Below, piece after piece: positions 1 to 8,632 of a DNA stretch of 64,000 bases. Both the position numbers and the translations under genes were made by a program. Numbering within the stretch: position 1 is the first letter of the stretch; each line of letters starts with the position of its first letter. The stretch is from Bacillota bacterium (GTDB lineage Bacteria > Bacillota > Clostridia > Oscillospirales > Oscillospiraceae). The notes under the pieces were generated by a model. It was not told the origin of the DNA and did no database searches. It saw only the letters and a program-made list of their open reading frames with translations. The stretch lies in contig JAEWKA010000008.1 of assembly GCA_023386265.1 (NCBI GenBank), positions 552,303 to 616,302 of the forward strand, read 5' to 3'.

Positions 1-761
1 TTGATATCGAGCCTCTTAGCGGCCTCAAAGTCGAAGCCGCCGGGCCGGGAAGCAAGATCGATACACAGCGCATCTTTTTTAAGCAGTCTGAGCTGCTCAA
101 CGCCGAGGACGCGGAACGGAACGGTATTTATTACCGTATCAAAGCGTCTAAGCTCAGCTCCCAGCGTTCTTGTATCCAGCGCCTCGCAATTTGACGCGCG
201 GATATACGCTTTGTCGCCCTCTTTTCTTGCGGAAACGGCGACATGGGCGCCGAGCGCACGGAGGCGTGAAGCCAGCATTTTTCCGATACGTCCGTAACCG
301 ATTATAAGTATTCGGCTATCCCAGATCGTAATCGGTGAGTTTTCAAGCAACACCGAGATCGCTCCCTCGGCTGTCGCAAGCGCGTTAAGGGCGACGAGCT
401 CCTCCCTCGTAAAGTAATCTACAAAATCGAGTCCCAGCTCTTTCGCAAGTTTCGTAAGCTTATCTCCGGGCATACCGCCGCAGATAATGGCATTCTTCGG
501 TAGGCAGCTCAGTATTTCCTCCGCGTCGTGCCGAAAAGCGCTCAAGGGCGTGTTCAGTCCGCCCCGCATATCCAGAACGGGCAGCGGCAGTATAACGCAG
601 TCGGCGTCCTGTGAGCAGTAGCAGGCGGAGATCGAGCAGCTTTTAATTATGTCGGCAGGCGCTTCGTCCAGAGCGAAGCAGCGCACCTCGTGGCCTTCGC
701 TCTCAAGCATGGCGGCAAGGCGAACGATACGCATATCGCCGCCGATCACGGCAAATTTCAT
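1..761 (-). CDS. dpaA: dipicolinate synthase subunit A (3' part outside window)
   Basis: The reading frame starts at the ATG at 761, behind GAAGGAAG, and runs off the left edge, so only about 253 residues are visible. The N-terminus (MKFAVIGGDMRIVRLAAMLE) is the NAD(P)-binding start typical of DpaA/SpoVFA. Further in are a second Rossmann segment with IIGYGRIGKMLASRL and, at the visible end, the family motif DLASRPGGFDFEAA. With DpaB, the enzyme makes dipicolinic acid from the lysine-pathway intermediate dihydrodipicolinate-derived HTPA in the mother cell, and the product is loaded into the forespore. A SigK-type promoter sits just upstream, fitting mother-cell expression. dpaB would be expected beyond the left edge. 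This gene is the main evidence that the organism forms endospores. Confidence 0.93.
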   Translation of the reverse strand, partial: MKFAVIGGDMRIVRLAAMLESEGHEVRCFALDEAPADIIKSCSISACYCSQDADCVILPLPVLDMRGGLNTPLSAFRHDAEEILSCLPKNAIICGGMPGDKLTKLAKELGLDFVDYFTREELVALNALATAEGAISVLLENSPITIWDSRILIIGYGRIGKMLASRLRALGAHVAVSARKEGDKAYIRASNCEALDTRTLGAELRRFDTVINTVPFRVLGVEQLRLLKKDALCIDLASRPGGFDFEAAKRLDI

Positions 762-783
762 GGCACCACTTCCTTCTTCAATA

Positions 784-810
784 TATAATATGATTGATTT
801 TCATTTAAGT
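784..810 (-). promoter_or_regulatory. SigK-type promoter of dpaA
   Basis: On the minus strand, CAC is followed by 16 bases and then CATATTATA. This matches the SigK consensus (AC, N16-17, CATANNNTA) exactly. The predicted start lies near 777, leaving a leader of about 16 nt that holds the ribosome binding site. In Bacillus subtilis the dipicolinate synthase operon is SigK-dependent, so match and context agree. Confidence 0.75.
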
Positions 811-967
811 GAGAACGTCTTTAATCATTCAATTATTAAGGCTTGCAAAGTAGACATCGTTTATGGAATTATTGTATAATCTGAACGGGAATCTTGCGTT
901 GCTGATATTTTAGCCTCGCTTTTTCTGCTTTTCATCTACAGATTTTGACCACTTACCCATAAATCGC

Positions 968-989
968 TGACAAATCCCCTGAAATGTCA
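968..989. promoter_or_regulatory. candidate LytTR-binding inverted repeat
   Basis: TGACA and TGTCA face each other across 12 bases, 29 nt upstream of the LytTR gene, next to a TTGACC element at about 947. Sites for small stand-alone LytTR regulators usually lie just in front of their own operon. The match is by position and symmetry only. Confidence 0.35.
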
Positions 990-1017
990 TATCCTTAAAT
1001 CGCCGGCAGAAAGAGAG

Positions 1018-1461
1018 ATGATTTTATTGAAGATTGATATCAAGATATCTTTGGATATCAAAGAACCGTACGCAGTAATATATTCCGATGCAATGACCGA
1101 TGAAATACGAAATATTGCTTCTGCACTTGATTCATCCGGAAGCATCATCACAGTAACTGAAAATGAACGAATACTTGTGGTTCGGCCAAAAGAGATTTTT
1201 ATGGTGCGTGTGGAAAATGAAAAGACTATTATTTACTGCCAGACTAAGAGCTATCTTTCGGGCAAGCGTCTTTATGAGTTGGAAGCACAGCTTGGAAAAG
1301 AATTCATGCGGATATCAAAATCCACACTCATTAATCTTAAAGAAATCAGTTACATAGAACCATCATTCAACGGAATGATGCTGTTGCTGCTTAAGAACGG
1401 CAGCAAGGAATATATTTCAAGAAAATATCTTCCGGATTTTAAAAAATATTTAGGGCTTTAA
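1018..1461 (+). CDS. LytTR-domain DNA-binding protein
   Basis: A 147-residue protein. The C-terminal ~95 residues form a LytTR DNA-binding domain, with the typical run KEFMRISKSTLINLKEISYI and a closing YISRKYLPDFKKYLG. There is no response-regulator receiver domain; the short N-terminal part (KEPYAVIYSDAMTDEI) is the one seen in stand-alone LytTR proteins that pair with DUF3021 membrane proteins. The next gene, 13 nt downstream, is exactly such a partner, so the two are probably one operon and may regulate the ABC exporter that follows. A TTG three codons later, giving the N-terminus MKIDIKIS, is an alternative start. Confidence 0.9.
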   Translation: MILLKIDIKISLDIKEPYAVIYSDAMTDEIRNIASALDSSGSIITVTENERILVVRPKEIFMVRVENEKTIIYCQTKSYLSGKRLYELEAQLGKEFMRISKSTLINLKEISYIEPSFNGMMLLLLKNGSKEYISRKYLPDFKKYLGL

Positions 1462-1474
1462 GGAGGCTCACGAC

Positions 1475-1906
1475 ATGAAAAACATATACAAATTCATTAT
1501 TTTCGGTATCATGATTAGCTGCACAATTTTTGCAGTCATAGGTGTATTCTTTGATACAGCCAATCACGGCAACTTTACTCTTATTAATTGGTCATATACA
1601 AAGATGGTTATGGGCGCAATGCTCATCGGGATAGGCTTTTCCGTTCCGGCTCTTGTGTATGACAGCGAAAAATTGCCTCAGGCAATCAAAGTGCTGATTC
1701 ACATGGGAATCGGCTGCGTCGTTATGCTGACAGTCGCTTTCAGCGTTGGTTGGATTCCACTTGAAGCCGGCTGGAAGGTGTGTACCTTAGCTGTAGGCGG
1801 ATATCTAGTGAGCGCTTTTGTTATTTGGCTTGCCTGCACCTGCTATTTCAAACGGGAAGCAAAGCAGATAAATGAAAGAATAATGAAAAAACAGAAGGGC
1901 CAATAA
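1475..1906 (+). CDS. DUF3021 family membrane protein
   Basis: A 143-residue protein with four hydrophobic segments (about residues 5-28, 40-62, 70-93 and 100-125) and a short basic tail (KREAKQINERIMKKQKG). This size and topology, directly behind a stand-alone LytTR gene and with an AAGGAGG site at 1461-1467, match the DUF3021 family. Members of this pair are thought to hold or tune the LytTR regulator at the membrane, but the mechanism is not established. No catalytic motif is visible. Confidence 0.85.
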   Translation: MKNIYKFIIFGIMISCTIFAVIGVFFDTANHGNFTLINWSYTKMVMGAMLIGIGFSVPALVYDSEKLPQAIKVLIHMGIGCVVMLTVAFSVGWIPLEAGWKVCTLAVGGYLVSAFVIWLACTCYFKREAKQINERIMKKQKGQ

Positions 1907-1952
1907 CAAATTTCACCACTACTGATGACAAATCAACCTAAATAAAATATAA

Positions 1953-1999
1953 TGTCTTTAGGTGAGAGCGTCGAAACCGATACGCCTCGCCTAAAGACA
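1953..1999 (+). terminator. stem-loop between DUF3021 and ABC genes
   Basis: TGTCTTTAGGTGAG at 1953-1966 pairs with CTCGCCTAAAGACA at 1986-1999 (14 bp, one G-U pair), followed by GTTTTTA. It would act as a (possibly partial) intrinsic terminator of the LytTR-DUF3021 transcript. It also lies 31 nt before the ATPase start, so it could be a regulated attenuator. Confidence 0.55.
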
Positions 2000-2030
2000 G
2001 TTTTTACTCACAAATTTTTCGGAGGAAAAC

Positions 2031-2945
2031 ATGGACAAAATAATCGAGGTCGAGGGCTTACATAAGTCTTACGGCAATATCAAGGCTGTCAACGGACTGG
2101 ATTTTTATGTTGAAAAGGGCAAGCTGCTTGCGTTTCTCGGCCCAAACGGTGCCGGAAAATCTACAACCATCGACATTATCTGCACTTTTCTCAAGTCGGA
2201 CAGCGGAAAAGTCACCGTGGATGGCTTCACGCTCGGCAAGGATGACACGGAAATAAGAAAAATAATCGGCGCCGTATTTCAAGACGGCGTTCTGGACGAG
2301 CTGCTGACGGTCGAGGAAAACCTTAAGTCCCGCGGCGGCTTCTACGGTCTTAAGGGCAAAAAGCTCAGGGAGGCAGTTTCTAAAACCGCTGAAGCAACAG
2401 GTATCACGGAGATACTTAAGCGCCCCTACGGAAAGCTATCCGGAGGGCAGCGCCGACGTTGCGATATAGCTAGAGCGCTCATAAACACACCAAAAATTCT
2501 GTTTCTGGACGAGCCAACGACGGGACTTGACCCACAGACACGCAGATATGTCTGGGACACGATAACAAATGTCCGTGAAAAGAATGACACAACTGTTTTC
2601 CTCACTACACACTATATGGAGGAGGCGGCCAGCGCGGACTATGTCATTGTCATCGACAAAGGCGAAATTTCCGCAAAGGGTACACCCTCAGAGCTGAAAG
2701 AAAAATATTCATACGACAGGCTCGTCATTTCTTCGCACAAAACGGCTGAGCTTGAGGAACTCTTGAAAAACAGAGGCCTTGCCTGCACGGTGGTCGCGGA
2801 CACGCTCACGGTGCCGCTCTCGTCGACGCTTGACTCGCTCCCGATAATCGAAAGCTGCCGGGACCTAATCGAGGGTTTTGAGGTTATTAAAGGCACGATG
2901 GACGATGCGTTCATTACCATCACGGGAAAGGAAATAAGAGAATGA
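2031..2945 (+). CDS. ABC transporter ATP-binding protein
   Basis: A 304-residue ATPase of the DrrA/CcmA-like exporter type. Walker A GPNGAGKST is at residues 37-45, the signature LSGGQRRRCD follows, then Walker B ILFLDEPTTGLDP, and a switch histidine in FLTTHYMEEA. About 80 residues follow the nucleotide-binding domain, usual for drug-exporter ATPases of this group. The start is supported by GGAGG at 2021. The permease gene overlaps by four bases (ATGA), so the two are translationally coupled. Context with LytTR/DUF3021 suggests a regulated exporter of a small molecule or peptide; substrate unknown. Confidence 0.93.
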   Translation: MDKIIEVEGLHKSYGNIKAVNGLDFYVEKGKLLAFLGPNGAGKSTTIDIICTFLKSDSGKVTVDGFTLGKDDTEIRKIIGAVFQDGVLDELLTVEENLKSRGGFYGLKGKKLREAVSKTAEATGITEILKRPYGKLSGGQRRRCDIARALINTPKILFLDEPTTGLDPQTRRYVWDTITNVREKNDTTVFLTTHYMEEAASADYVIVIDKGEISAKGTPSELKEKYSYDRLVISSHKTAELEELLKNRGLACTVVADTLTVPLSSTLDSLPIIESCRDLIEGFEVIKGTMDDAFITITGKEIRE

Positions 2946-3799
2946 TAAGCTTTGGCGTGCGAAATCTGAAAGTCTTCTTTAAGGACAAATCTTCGGTTTT
3001 TTTCTCTCTTCTCGCGGTATTTATAATAATCGGACTTTACGCTCTTTTCCTCGGAGATGTCTGGACGAGCAGTATGAGCAGCGTTCCCGGTGTTCGCTTC
3101 CTGATGGATAGCTGGATAATGGCAGGCATTCTCGCTGTCACCTCTGTCACAACGACGATGGGCGCATATGGCATAATGGTTCAAGACAAGGAAAAGAAAA
3201 TCACTAAAGATTACGCGGCTTCTCCCGTTGGGAGTCGAAACATCACCGGCGGCTATATAATTGGTGCCGTGATAATTGGAATAATCATGAGCATAATAAC
3301 GCTCGTGCTCGCGGAACTCTACATACTGTCCGGCGGAGGCAAGCTTCTGGAGCTGCCCTCACTTTTGAAAACGCTGGGTCTCATCGTTATCTGCACTCTG
3401 TGCAATTCTTCACTGATACTTTTCATGGTATCTTTTTTCACAAGCAACAACGGCTTTGCGACGGCGAGCACAATAATTGGTACAGTCATCGGCTTTCTGA
3501 CGGGTATTTATCTGCCAATTGGTCAGCTCCCCGATGGTGTGCAGTGGGTCGTCCGCTGCTTCCCCGTATCACATGGAGCTGTTCTTTTCAGGCAGGTAAT
3601 GATGGACTCCGCTATGGCTGAGAGCTTCAAGGGCGCTCCGACCGAGGCTATAAACGAATTTAAAAACATGATGGGAGTTACCTTAAGCTTCGGCGGCGAC
3701 AAGCCCGTTGCGGCTCTTACAAGTATAATCATCCTGCTTGCCACGGCGGCTGTGTTCTATACTCTGGCTCTCATCAACCTCTCGAGAAAACAGAAATAG
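2942..3799 (+). CDS. ABC-2 type transporter permease
   Basis: A 285-residue membrane protein with about six transmembrane segments, one near residues 17-38 and the others from about residue 60 to the end. In the middle it has the loop GIYLPIGQLPDGVQWVVRCF, characteristic of ABC-2 permeases, where a re-entrant hydrophobic segment precedes the last extracellular loop. It overlaps the ATPase stop codon (ATGA) and is its obligate partner in the inner membrane. The substrate cannot be inferred. Confidence 0.92.
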   Translation: MISFGVRNLKVFFKDKSSVFFSLLAVFIIIGLYALFLGDVWTSSMSSVPGVRFLMDSWIMAGILAVTSVTTTMGAYGIMVQDKEKKITKDYAASPVGSRNITGGYIIGAVIIGIIMSIITLVLAELYILSGGGKLLELPSLLKTLGLIVICTLCNSSLILFMVSFFTSNNGFATASTIIGTVIGFLTGIYLPIGQLPDGVQWVVRCFPVSHGAVLFRQVMMDSAMAESFKGAPTEAINEFKNMMGVTLSFGGDKPVAALTSIIILLATAAVFYTLALINLSRKQK

Positions 3800-3862
3800 T
3801 ATGAGAGAAAGAAAAAACGCAAATAATTAATTAGGTTAATAGTAAAGATAAGGATTGAGCAA

Positions 3863-5263
3863 ATGCTGACATTTAAACCGGTCACACAACAAGACGGCGG
3901 CAAGTTGCGCAGCTACTATAAGGACTGTGCCTATGGTCTCTGCGAATATTCCGTGGGTACAAAGCTGATGTGGCGAACCGTTCTTCACCCCGAATGGGCA
4001 GAGGCAGACGGCTGCCTCATCGTTAAAAACCATATTGACGGGAGGTATGTCTTCGATTACCCTGTAGCGGGTCCAGAGGGAGACGAAGAAGCCGCTTTGC
4101 ATACCATAGAAAGCTATTGCATCGAAAACGGTATTCCTCTTGTGATTTCAGTTGTCCCGGAAAGCAAGGCGCCCGTTCTTCTTTCGCGTTATCCCTACTC
4201 GAAGGTCAGCAATATTCGCACCTGGCGTGACTATATTTACAATGCAGAGGACCTTCAGAATTTTGTCGGACGTAAATACGGCGGACAGCGCAACCATATA
4301 AAGAAATTCCAGCGCTTGTATCCCAACGCCGTTTTCCGCACACTGACGGAAGCTGATCTGCCTGCCATCGAGATTTTTTGGAAGAGCTTTGAGCTTGAAT
4401 TCGGAAAAACCGACTACAAAGCTGAAAGGGAGCTTTCCTTTGCAAAGAAAATGCTGCGTCTCATCAAAAAACCATGGTTTTTTGCGGGCGGTATCTTCGA
4501 TGGCGAAAGGCTTGTTGCCCTCTCGCTAGCCGAGAGATGCGGATCGACGCTCATCATTCATATCGAAAAGGCACTCTACTCCTACGAGGGAGTCTATCCT
4601 ACGCTCGTGCAGACCTTTGCGCAGCACTTCGCAACCGGAATCAAGTGTATAAACCGCGAGGACGATGCCGCGGACAGAGGACTTCGCATCTCCAAGCTGC
4701 AGTATGAACCCGTGAAGCTTGCACCGAAATACTTCTTTGAACCCCAGAACGAGCTTTTGTGTCATGTAAAGGAAATCCCCCTTCTTGAGACGAAGCGGCT
4801 TACCCTCTCCGCCATTACCGAGGAGGACATCCCCGCCTATAACAAGCTCTTGCTGGATACGGAGCGAAACCGCTGGTGGGGCTATGACGACGTTTCGGGG
4901 CTGGGAAAACCGGTCGAAAACAGCAGCTTCTATGATGTCGCAAAGCATGATTTTTGCTATTGCTTGGCGATTAACTTCGCTGTTCGGCTGGACGGAAAAA
5001 TGATAGGCGAAGCCGTGCTTTACCGCTTCAATTACAGGGGAGACGCCGAACTGGGCTGCCGGATTTCCAAAGAATATGCAGGAAGCGGTTACGGTACGGA
5101 GGCCTTTTCCGCGGTGGCGGACTGGGCTCTTTACAGAGTTCACCTCAACAGAGTCGTTGCCAAGTGCTACAAGGAAAACGAAGCGTCCTTTAAGATGCTC
5201 TCCTCCTGCATGAAAAAAAGCGGTGAGGACGATACGTTCTATTACTTCGAGAAATATGTGTAG
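3863..5263 (+). CDS. DUF2156 (LPG-synthetase C-like) / GNAT fusion protein
   Basis: A 466-residue two-domain protein. Residues ~1-290 look like DUF2156, the acyl-transferase fold related to the C-terminal half of lysyl-phosphatidylglycerol synthase: a split GNAT-like architecture with RKYGGQRNHIKKFQRLYPNA and the closing CINREDDAADRGLRISKLQY. Residues ~300-466 are a RimJ/RimL-type GNAT domain (LLETKRLTLSAITEEDI, then GCRISKEYAGSGYGTEAFSA as the acetyl-CoA loop). Stand-alone DUF2156 proteins are common in Clostridia; the second acetyltransferase domain is less usual. No membrane segment is present, so it is probably cytosolic. Acceptor substrates are unknown. Confidence 0.8.
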   Translation: MLTFKPVTQQDGGKLRSYYKDCAYGLCEYSVGTKLMWRTVLHPEWAEADGCLIVKNHIDGRYVFDYPVAGPEGDEEAALHTIESYCIENGIPLVISVVPESKAPVLLSRYPYSKVSNIRTWRDYIYNAEDLQNFVGRKYGGQRNHIKKFQRLYPNAVFRTLTEADLPAIEIFWKSFELEFGKTDYKAERELSFAKKMLRLIKKPWFFAGGIFDGERLVALSLAERCGSTLIIHIEKALYSYEGVYPTLVQTFAQHFATGIKCINREDDAADRGLRISKLQYEPVKLAPKYFFEPQNELLCHVKEIPLLETKRLTLSAITEEDIPAYNKLLLDTERNRWWGYDDVSGLGKPVENSSFYDVAKHDFCYCLAINFAVRLDGKMIGEAVLYRFNYRGDAELGCRISKEYAGSGYGTEAFSAVADWALYRVHLNRVVAKCYKENEASFKMLSSCMKKSGEDDTFYYFEKYV

Positions 5264-5278
5264 TAAATATGTTTCATT

Positions 5279-5315
5279 AAGAGGGCTGCAATCCTTAACG
5301 GATTGCAGCCCTCTT
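5279..5315. terminator. bidirectional intrinsic terminator
   Basis: AAGAGGGCTGCAATCC and GGATTGCAGCCCTCTT form a perfect 16-bp stem around a TTAAC loop. It lies between the converging DUF2156-GNAT gene and the dehydratase operon and can serve both. Confidence 0.9.
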
Positions 5316-5485
5316 TGGGTTTAGCTATTAAGCTTTACTATGTCAAAAGGTCTGCCCATTTGTAGGCATTTGATGACACGAGCATGTAAAAAAACCAAAC
5401 CGAGATGCCTTTATGTAATATGCAACTAAAAGGAGGGAAACGCATTTACACTCCGGCATCCGGGTTTGGAACGATAAGGGGTTTC

Positions 5486-6607
5486 TTATATTATTTCAGA
5501 AAACGCCTGTATACGGGTCTGCGCCTGTGCCTCGGCCTTTTGGTCAATTTCCATGTAAAGGCAGGGAACGCCCTTTTTCTCGAGTGCGTCTTTGAGCAGT
5601 GGATAGTCGTATTCCTCGGGGTCGCAGAACTTCATCATGCAAACGACAACACCCTTGACATCAAATTTTTCAACGTCTTCAAGAATCATGTCGATACGCT
5701 TCTTTTCGGGGTCATATGCGAGCGAGCAGCCTTCAAAAATCTGCCACCACATGGCAAGGCGGTGCATGGCACTGCCACCCTCGGAGGGGACATCATAGCG
5801 GAACTGTCTTGTCTCCTGAGCGAGATCGTCAACAGCAACGGACAGGCCGTTATCCGTGAGGATATCGAGCATAGCATCGTCATCGGCCATGATGCCGGTC
5901 AGAAGAACGCTCTTTCCCTTTTTACTGACGGGCAGGTCAGAGAGCGCGTTGCAAAGCTCGTTTACAAGAGCCGTATGCTGTGGTTTTTCCATGAAAAATC
6001 CGCTTTTTATAACTGCGTGGCGAATTACGGGGGTGATGACGTCCGTGTGCTCGGAGGCGAGAGCTACAAAGCGGCGGAGCGCTCGCCTATTGTCGTTAAA
6101 TACATCTATCGCGTCCGAAATTGCCTTGTCTGTAACCTTCGTGCCGGAAATTTCCTCGAGCACTGCAAGAACGCGTCCGTATTCGCTCTCAAGGAATCTT
6201 ACGCCCGCTTCGATTTTACGCATCTGAGGATAGGTAAATTGAATGTGCTTAATAGATGGCACGGCAACCTTGAAGTTCTGACCGAGGCATTTGAGCGTAT
6301 CGCAGAGGGTTGGAACGATAACTGCGTCGATATCCTTATATGTGCCGTTAAGACCGTATTCAAGGTCGCTCATCAGAACGTAGCAGCAGAAGGCGGGAAC
6401 GTATTCCTTCGCTCTGCTGTTTTCAACGCTTCCGCCCCAGAGTCCGACTGGGAACATTCCCGCCGCGTATACGAGCTCTGCGGGAACATATTCGGGGAAG
6501 CACCCGATTGCCTTACGGCCCGTGCGTGCCTTGAACTCCTTCACCTGACGGAGGGGGTGCTTTGAAATATCAACCAAAGTGTCCAGAATTTCCTGATAAT
6601 TTCTCAT
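5486..6607 (-). CDS. hadC: 2-hydroxyacyl-CoA dehydratase, beta-type subunit
   Basis: A 373-residue subunit of the iron-sulfur 2-hydroxyacyl-CoA dehydratase family (HgdB/HadC/FldC). It shows the family opening GRKAIGCFPEYVPAELVYAAGMFPVGLWG and several conserved cysteines (FCCYV, PTLCDTLKCLG, and MMKFCDPEEYDYP near the C-terminus) that ligate the [4Fe-4S] cluster. With the alpha subunit it removes water from (R)-2-hydroxyacyl-CoA by a ketyl-radical mechanism after one-electron activation by HadI. It is the last gene of the operon, 3 nt after hadB. The symbol rests on gene order matching hadAIBC of Clostridioides difficile; fldC is an equally possible name because substrate cannot be read from sequence. 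Confidence 0.85.
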   Translation of the reverse strand: MRNYQEILDTLVDISKHPLRQVKEFKARTGRKAIGCFPEYVPAELVYAAGMFPVGLWGGSVENSRAKEYVPAFCCYVLMSDLEYGLNGTYKDIDAVIVPTLCDTLKCLGQNFKVAVPSIKHIQFTYPQMRKIEAGVRFLESEYGRVLAVLEEISGTKVTDKAISDAIDVFNDNRRALRRFVALASEHTDVITPVIRHAVIKSGFFMEKPQHTALVNELCNALSDLPVSKKGKSVLLTGIMADDDAMLDILTDNGLSVAVDDLAQETRQFRYDVPSEGGSAMHRLAMWWQIFEGCSLAYDPEKKRIDMILEDVEKFDVKGVVVCMMKFCDPEEYDYPLLKDALEKKGVPCLYMEIDQKAEAQAQTRIQAFSEII

Positions 6608-6610
6608 AAG

Positions 6611-7822
6611 TTAGCCCTCCTTCTTGTTTTCTGCCATGACTTCTTTTAGGCCGTCAATTCTGGTGGAAAACTGCGCTTCCGAAAACCCGCGCGGGTCGGC
6701 CTGATCACCGTCAAATATCGCATAGGGCTTGCCTGTTTTTTCGGCTGTGCGCTTAGCTATTGTGTACTGCATCATGTCCCAGACCTTACAGCTTCTGTTC
6801 ATGTGATAGAGCGCGCCGTCGCAGCCGCTTTTTTCCATCAAATTGGCTCGCGCGTCGACATGGAATTCGACGCATCTGGTATTTGCCGTTCCGGCATAGC
6901 CTCTTGCCATACCCTCGAGCGTGGGCTCATCATAATATACGGCAAACGCATCTGGATAGGTGCTGGCGTTCATGTTGATGCCGTTTCTGATTAGCGTTTT
7001 TGCCGTGAAGCCAAGGAAGGGCCAAACGGCTATACCGTCCCACATGACGCGGAATTCTTCTTCGACCTTGAAATTTGTCTTTCCCTCTTCGGTGAGCTTC
7101 TTATGCTCCTTTGCGAGTAGCTCGAAGACCTCCTTCGTGCTCTTCTTACCGCGGGCGCAGACTATCATAGCCATATAGTTGAACATGGTGAAGCCGTTCA
7201 TCGGAGAGGGCTTTCTCTTCAGATAGCTCATGGCCTCCTGCCAAGCTCTGGAGTTTTCATTTGAAATCTTCATGACCTCCTGAAGCCTGTCATAGTCCAT
7301 CTTTTTGCCGGCGATCTCTTCGAGCTGTCCTATCGCGTGCTCAAGCTGACCCTTTATGTAGTCGATTCTCGCCTTATCGGGATAATACTGATCGTTAAAC
7401 GGAATATCAATCATTATCATTGGAATGCTGAGATTTTTGGAGAGGTTTTCATACCACTTGATGACCTCGTTGCAGATGTTGTTGCAGCAGCAGATAAAGT
7501 CCGGCATAGGAATCGTGAGCGATTCGGCGTAGCCCTCTTCCGCGTAGCCAAGATTAAGGCGCGCATAGGCACACAGGTCGACGGAATAGCCCTTGCCCTC
7601 CGCGATGTCAATAAATTTCGGGGATTCCTTGCGTGCCGCGACAGCGCAGCAGTGGTTTTCGGGGTAAACATAATCAAGGTCGAGAGCTTCGACTATTTCC
7701 TGCGGAAAGATTGACGTCAGCCAGCCGATGGGCTTGCCCTCCATCTTCTTTTCAAACGCATTCTGGTAATGCTCCATCTGAAGCATATTCAATACTTCTA
7801 CGGAGGTCTTTTCTTCGTCCAA
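6611..7822 (-). CDS. hadB: 2-hydroxyacyl-CoA dehydratase, alpha-type subunit
   Basis: A 403-residue alpha subunit. It has the family start GKPIGWLTSIFPQEIVEAL, the cysteine-rich block PENHCCAVAARK, FICCCNNICNEVIKWYENL in the middle and MNRSCKVWDMMQY toward the end. These carry the [4Fe-4S] ligands and the substrate pocket. It pairs with the next gene to form the dehydratase heterodimer. It follows hadI by 13 nt with a GGAGAATAT-type ribosome binding site. Which 2-hydroxyacid (leucine-, phenylalanine-, lactate- or glutamate-derived) is used cannot be decided here. Confidence 0.87.
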   Translation of the reverse strand: MDEEKTSVEVLNMLQMEHYQNAFEKKMEGKPIGWLTSIFPQEIVEALDLDYVYPENHCCAVAARKESPKFIDIAEGKGYSVDLCAYARLNLGYAEEGYAESLTIPMPDFICCCNNICNEVIKWYENLSKNLSIPMIMIDIPFNDQYYPDKARIDYIKGQLEHAIGQLEEIAGKKMDYDRLQEVMKISNENSRAWQEAMSYLKRKPSPMNGFTMFNYMAMIVCARGKKSTKEVFELLAKEHKKLTEEGKTNFKVEEEFRVMWDGIAVWPFLGFTAKTLIRNGINMNASTYPDAFAVYYDEPTLEGMARGYAGTANTRCVEFHVDARANLMEKSGCDGALYHMNRSCKVWDMMQYTIAKRTAEKTGKPYAIFDGDQADPRGFSEAQFSTRIDGLKEVMAENKKEG

Positions 7823-7835
7823 AATATATTCTCCT

Positions 7836-8618
7836 TTACTTCAGTTTAATTGCCTCGTCATAGGCAAAGATGGCGGCTCCCAAAGCACCGGTTAGCTGGG
7901 GCATCGGCGCGGGGAGTATATTCATTTCCAGTATTTCAGACATTGCCGTTATAACTCCCAGATTCTGCGCAACTCCGCCCGTCAAAACGACGTCTGGTTC
8001 GATGCCGACACGCCTTGCCAGACCCGCCACTCGGTTCGCGACTGACATATGGATGCCTGCCGCAATATCCTCGCGCTTTTTCCCCGCGGCGAGCTGCGAA
8101 ATGACTTCCGACTCCGCAAAAACGGTGCAGACATTGCTGATAGATATCCGCTCCGTCGACCTTGAGGAAAGCTCCGCGAGATCAGAGACGTCAACTTCAA
8201 GAATCTTTGCCATGACGTCAAGGAAGCGACCTGTGCCAGCGGCGCATTTATCGTTCATTACAAAGCCCGTCAAAGTGCCGGCAGGACTGAGCTTCAACGC
8301 CTTCGCGTCCTGACCGCCGATATCGATTATAGTTCGGGCATGGGGCAGCAGAAAATGCACGCCCTTTGCGTGGCAGCTCAGCTCGCTTATCTGGTTGTCG
8401 GCTTTTTCGAAGGTAAGGCGTCCGTAGCCCGTTACGACTATCCGCGAGACGTCCTCCGGCGCGAGATTTGCCGCTTTGAAAACGTCCTCATAGACCCTGC
8501 CCGGTCCGCTTGTTCCGGTTCCGGTCTGGATAATCGAGCTTCCGACTATTTCTTTTCCGTCTTTCAGCGCAACGGCTTTGCAGGCGGTCGAGCCGATATC
8601 TATTCCAATTGTGTACAA
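7836..8618 (-). CDS. hadI: 2-hydroxyacyl-CoA dehydratase activator ATPase
   Basis: A 260-residue BadF/BadG/BcrA/BcrD-type ATPase (archerase). It has the phosphate-binding start YTIGIDIGSTACKAV, the adenosine motif VLTGGVAQNLGV, and the two cysteines that bridge one [4Fe-4S] cluster across the homodimer: C125 in MNDKCAAGTGRFLD and C164 in SNVCTVFAESEV. It uses ATP to push a low-potential electron from ferredoxin or flavodoxin into the dehydratase. The length and all motifs are complete. It sits between the CoA-transferase and the two subunits, as in hadAIBC and fldAIBC. Confidence 0.92.
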   Translation of the reverse strand: MYTIGIDIGSTACKAVALKDGKEIVGSSIIQTGTGTSGPGRVYEDVFKAANLAPEDVSRIVVTGYGRLTFEKADNQISELSCHAKGVHFLLPHARTIIDIGGQDAKALKLSPAGTLTGFVMNDKCAAGTGRFLDVMAKILEVDVSDLAELSSRSTERISISNVCTVFAESEVISQLAAGKKREDIAAGIHMSVANRVAGLARRVGIEPDVVLTGGVAQNLGVITAMSEILEMNILPAPMPQLTGALGAAIFAYDEAIKLK

Positions 8619-8632
8619 AACTGCTTTCTCTC

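Noticed and set aside
5405..6565. 386-codon plus-strand open frame
   Set aside because: It lies antisense to the hadC gene, which has clear family motifs and a place in the operon. The plus-strand translation matches nothing and has no ribosome binding site.
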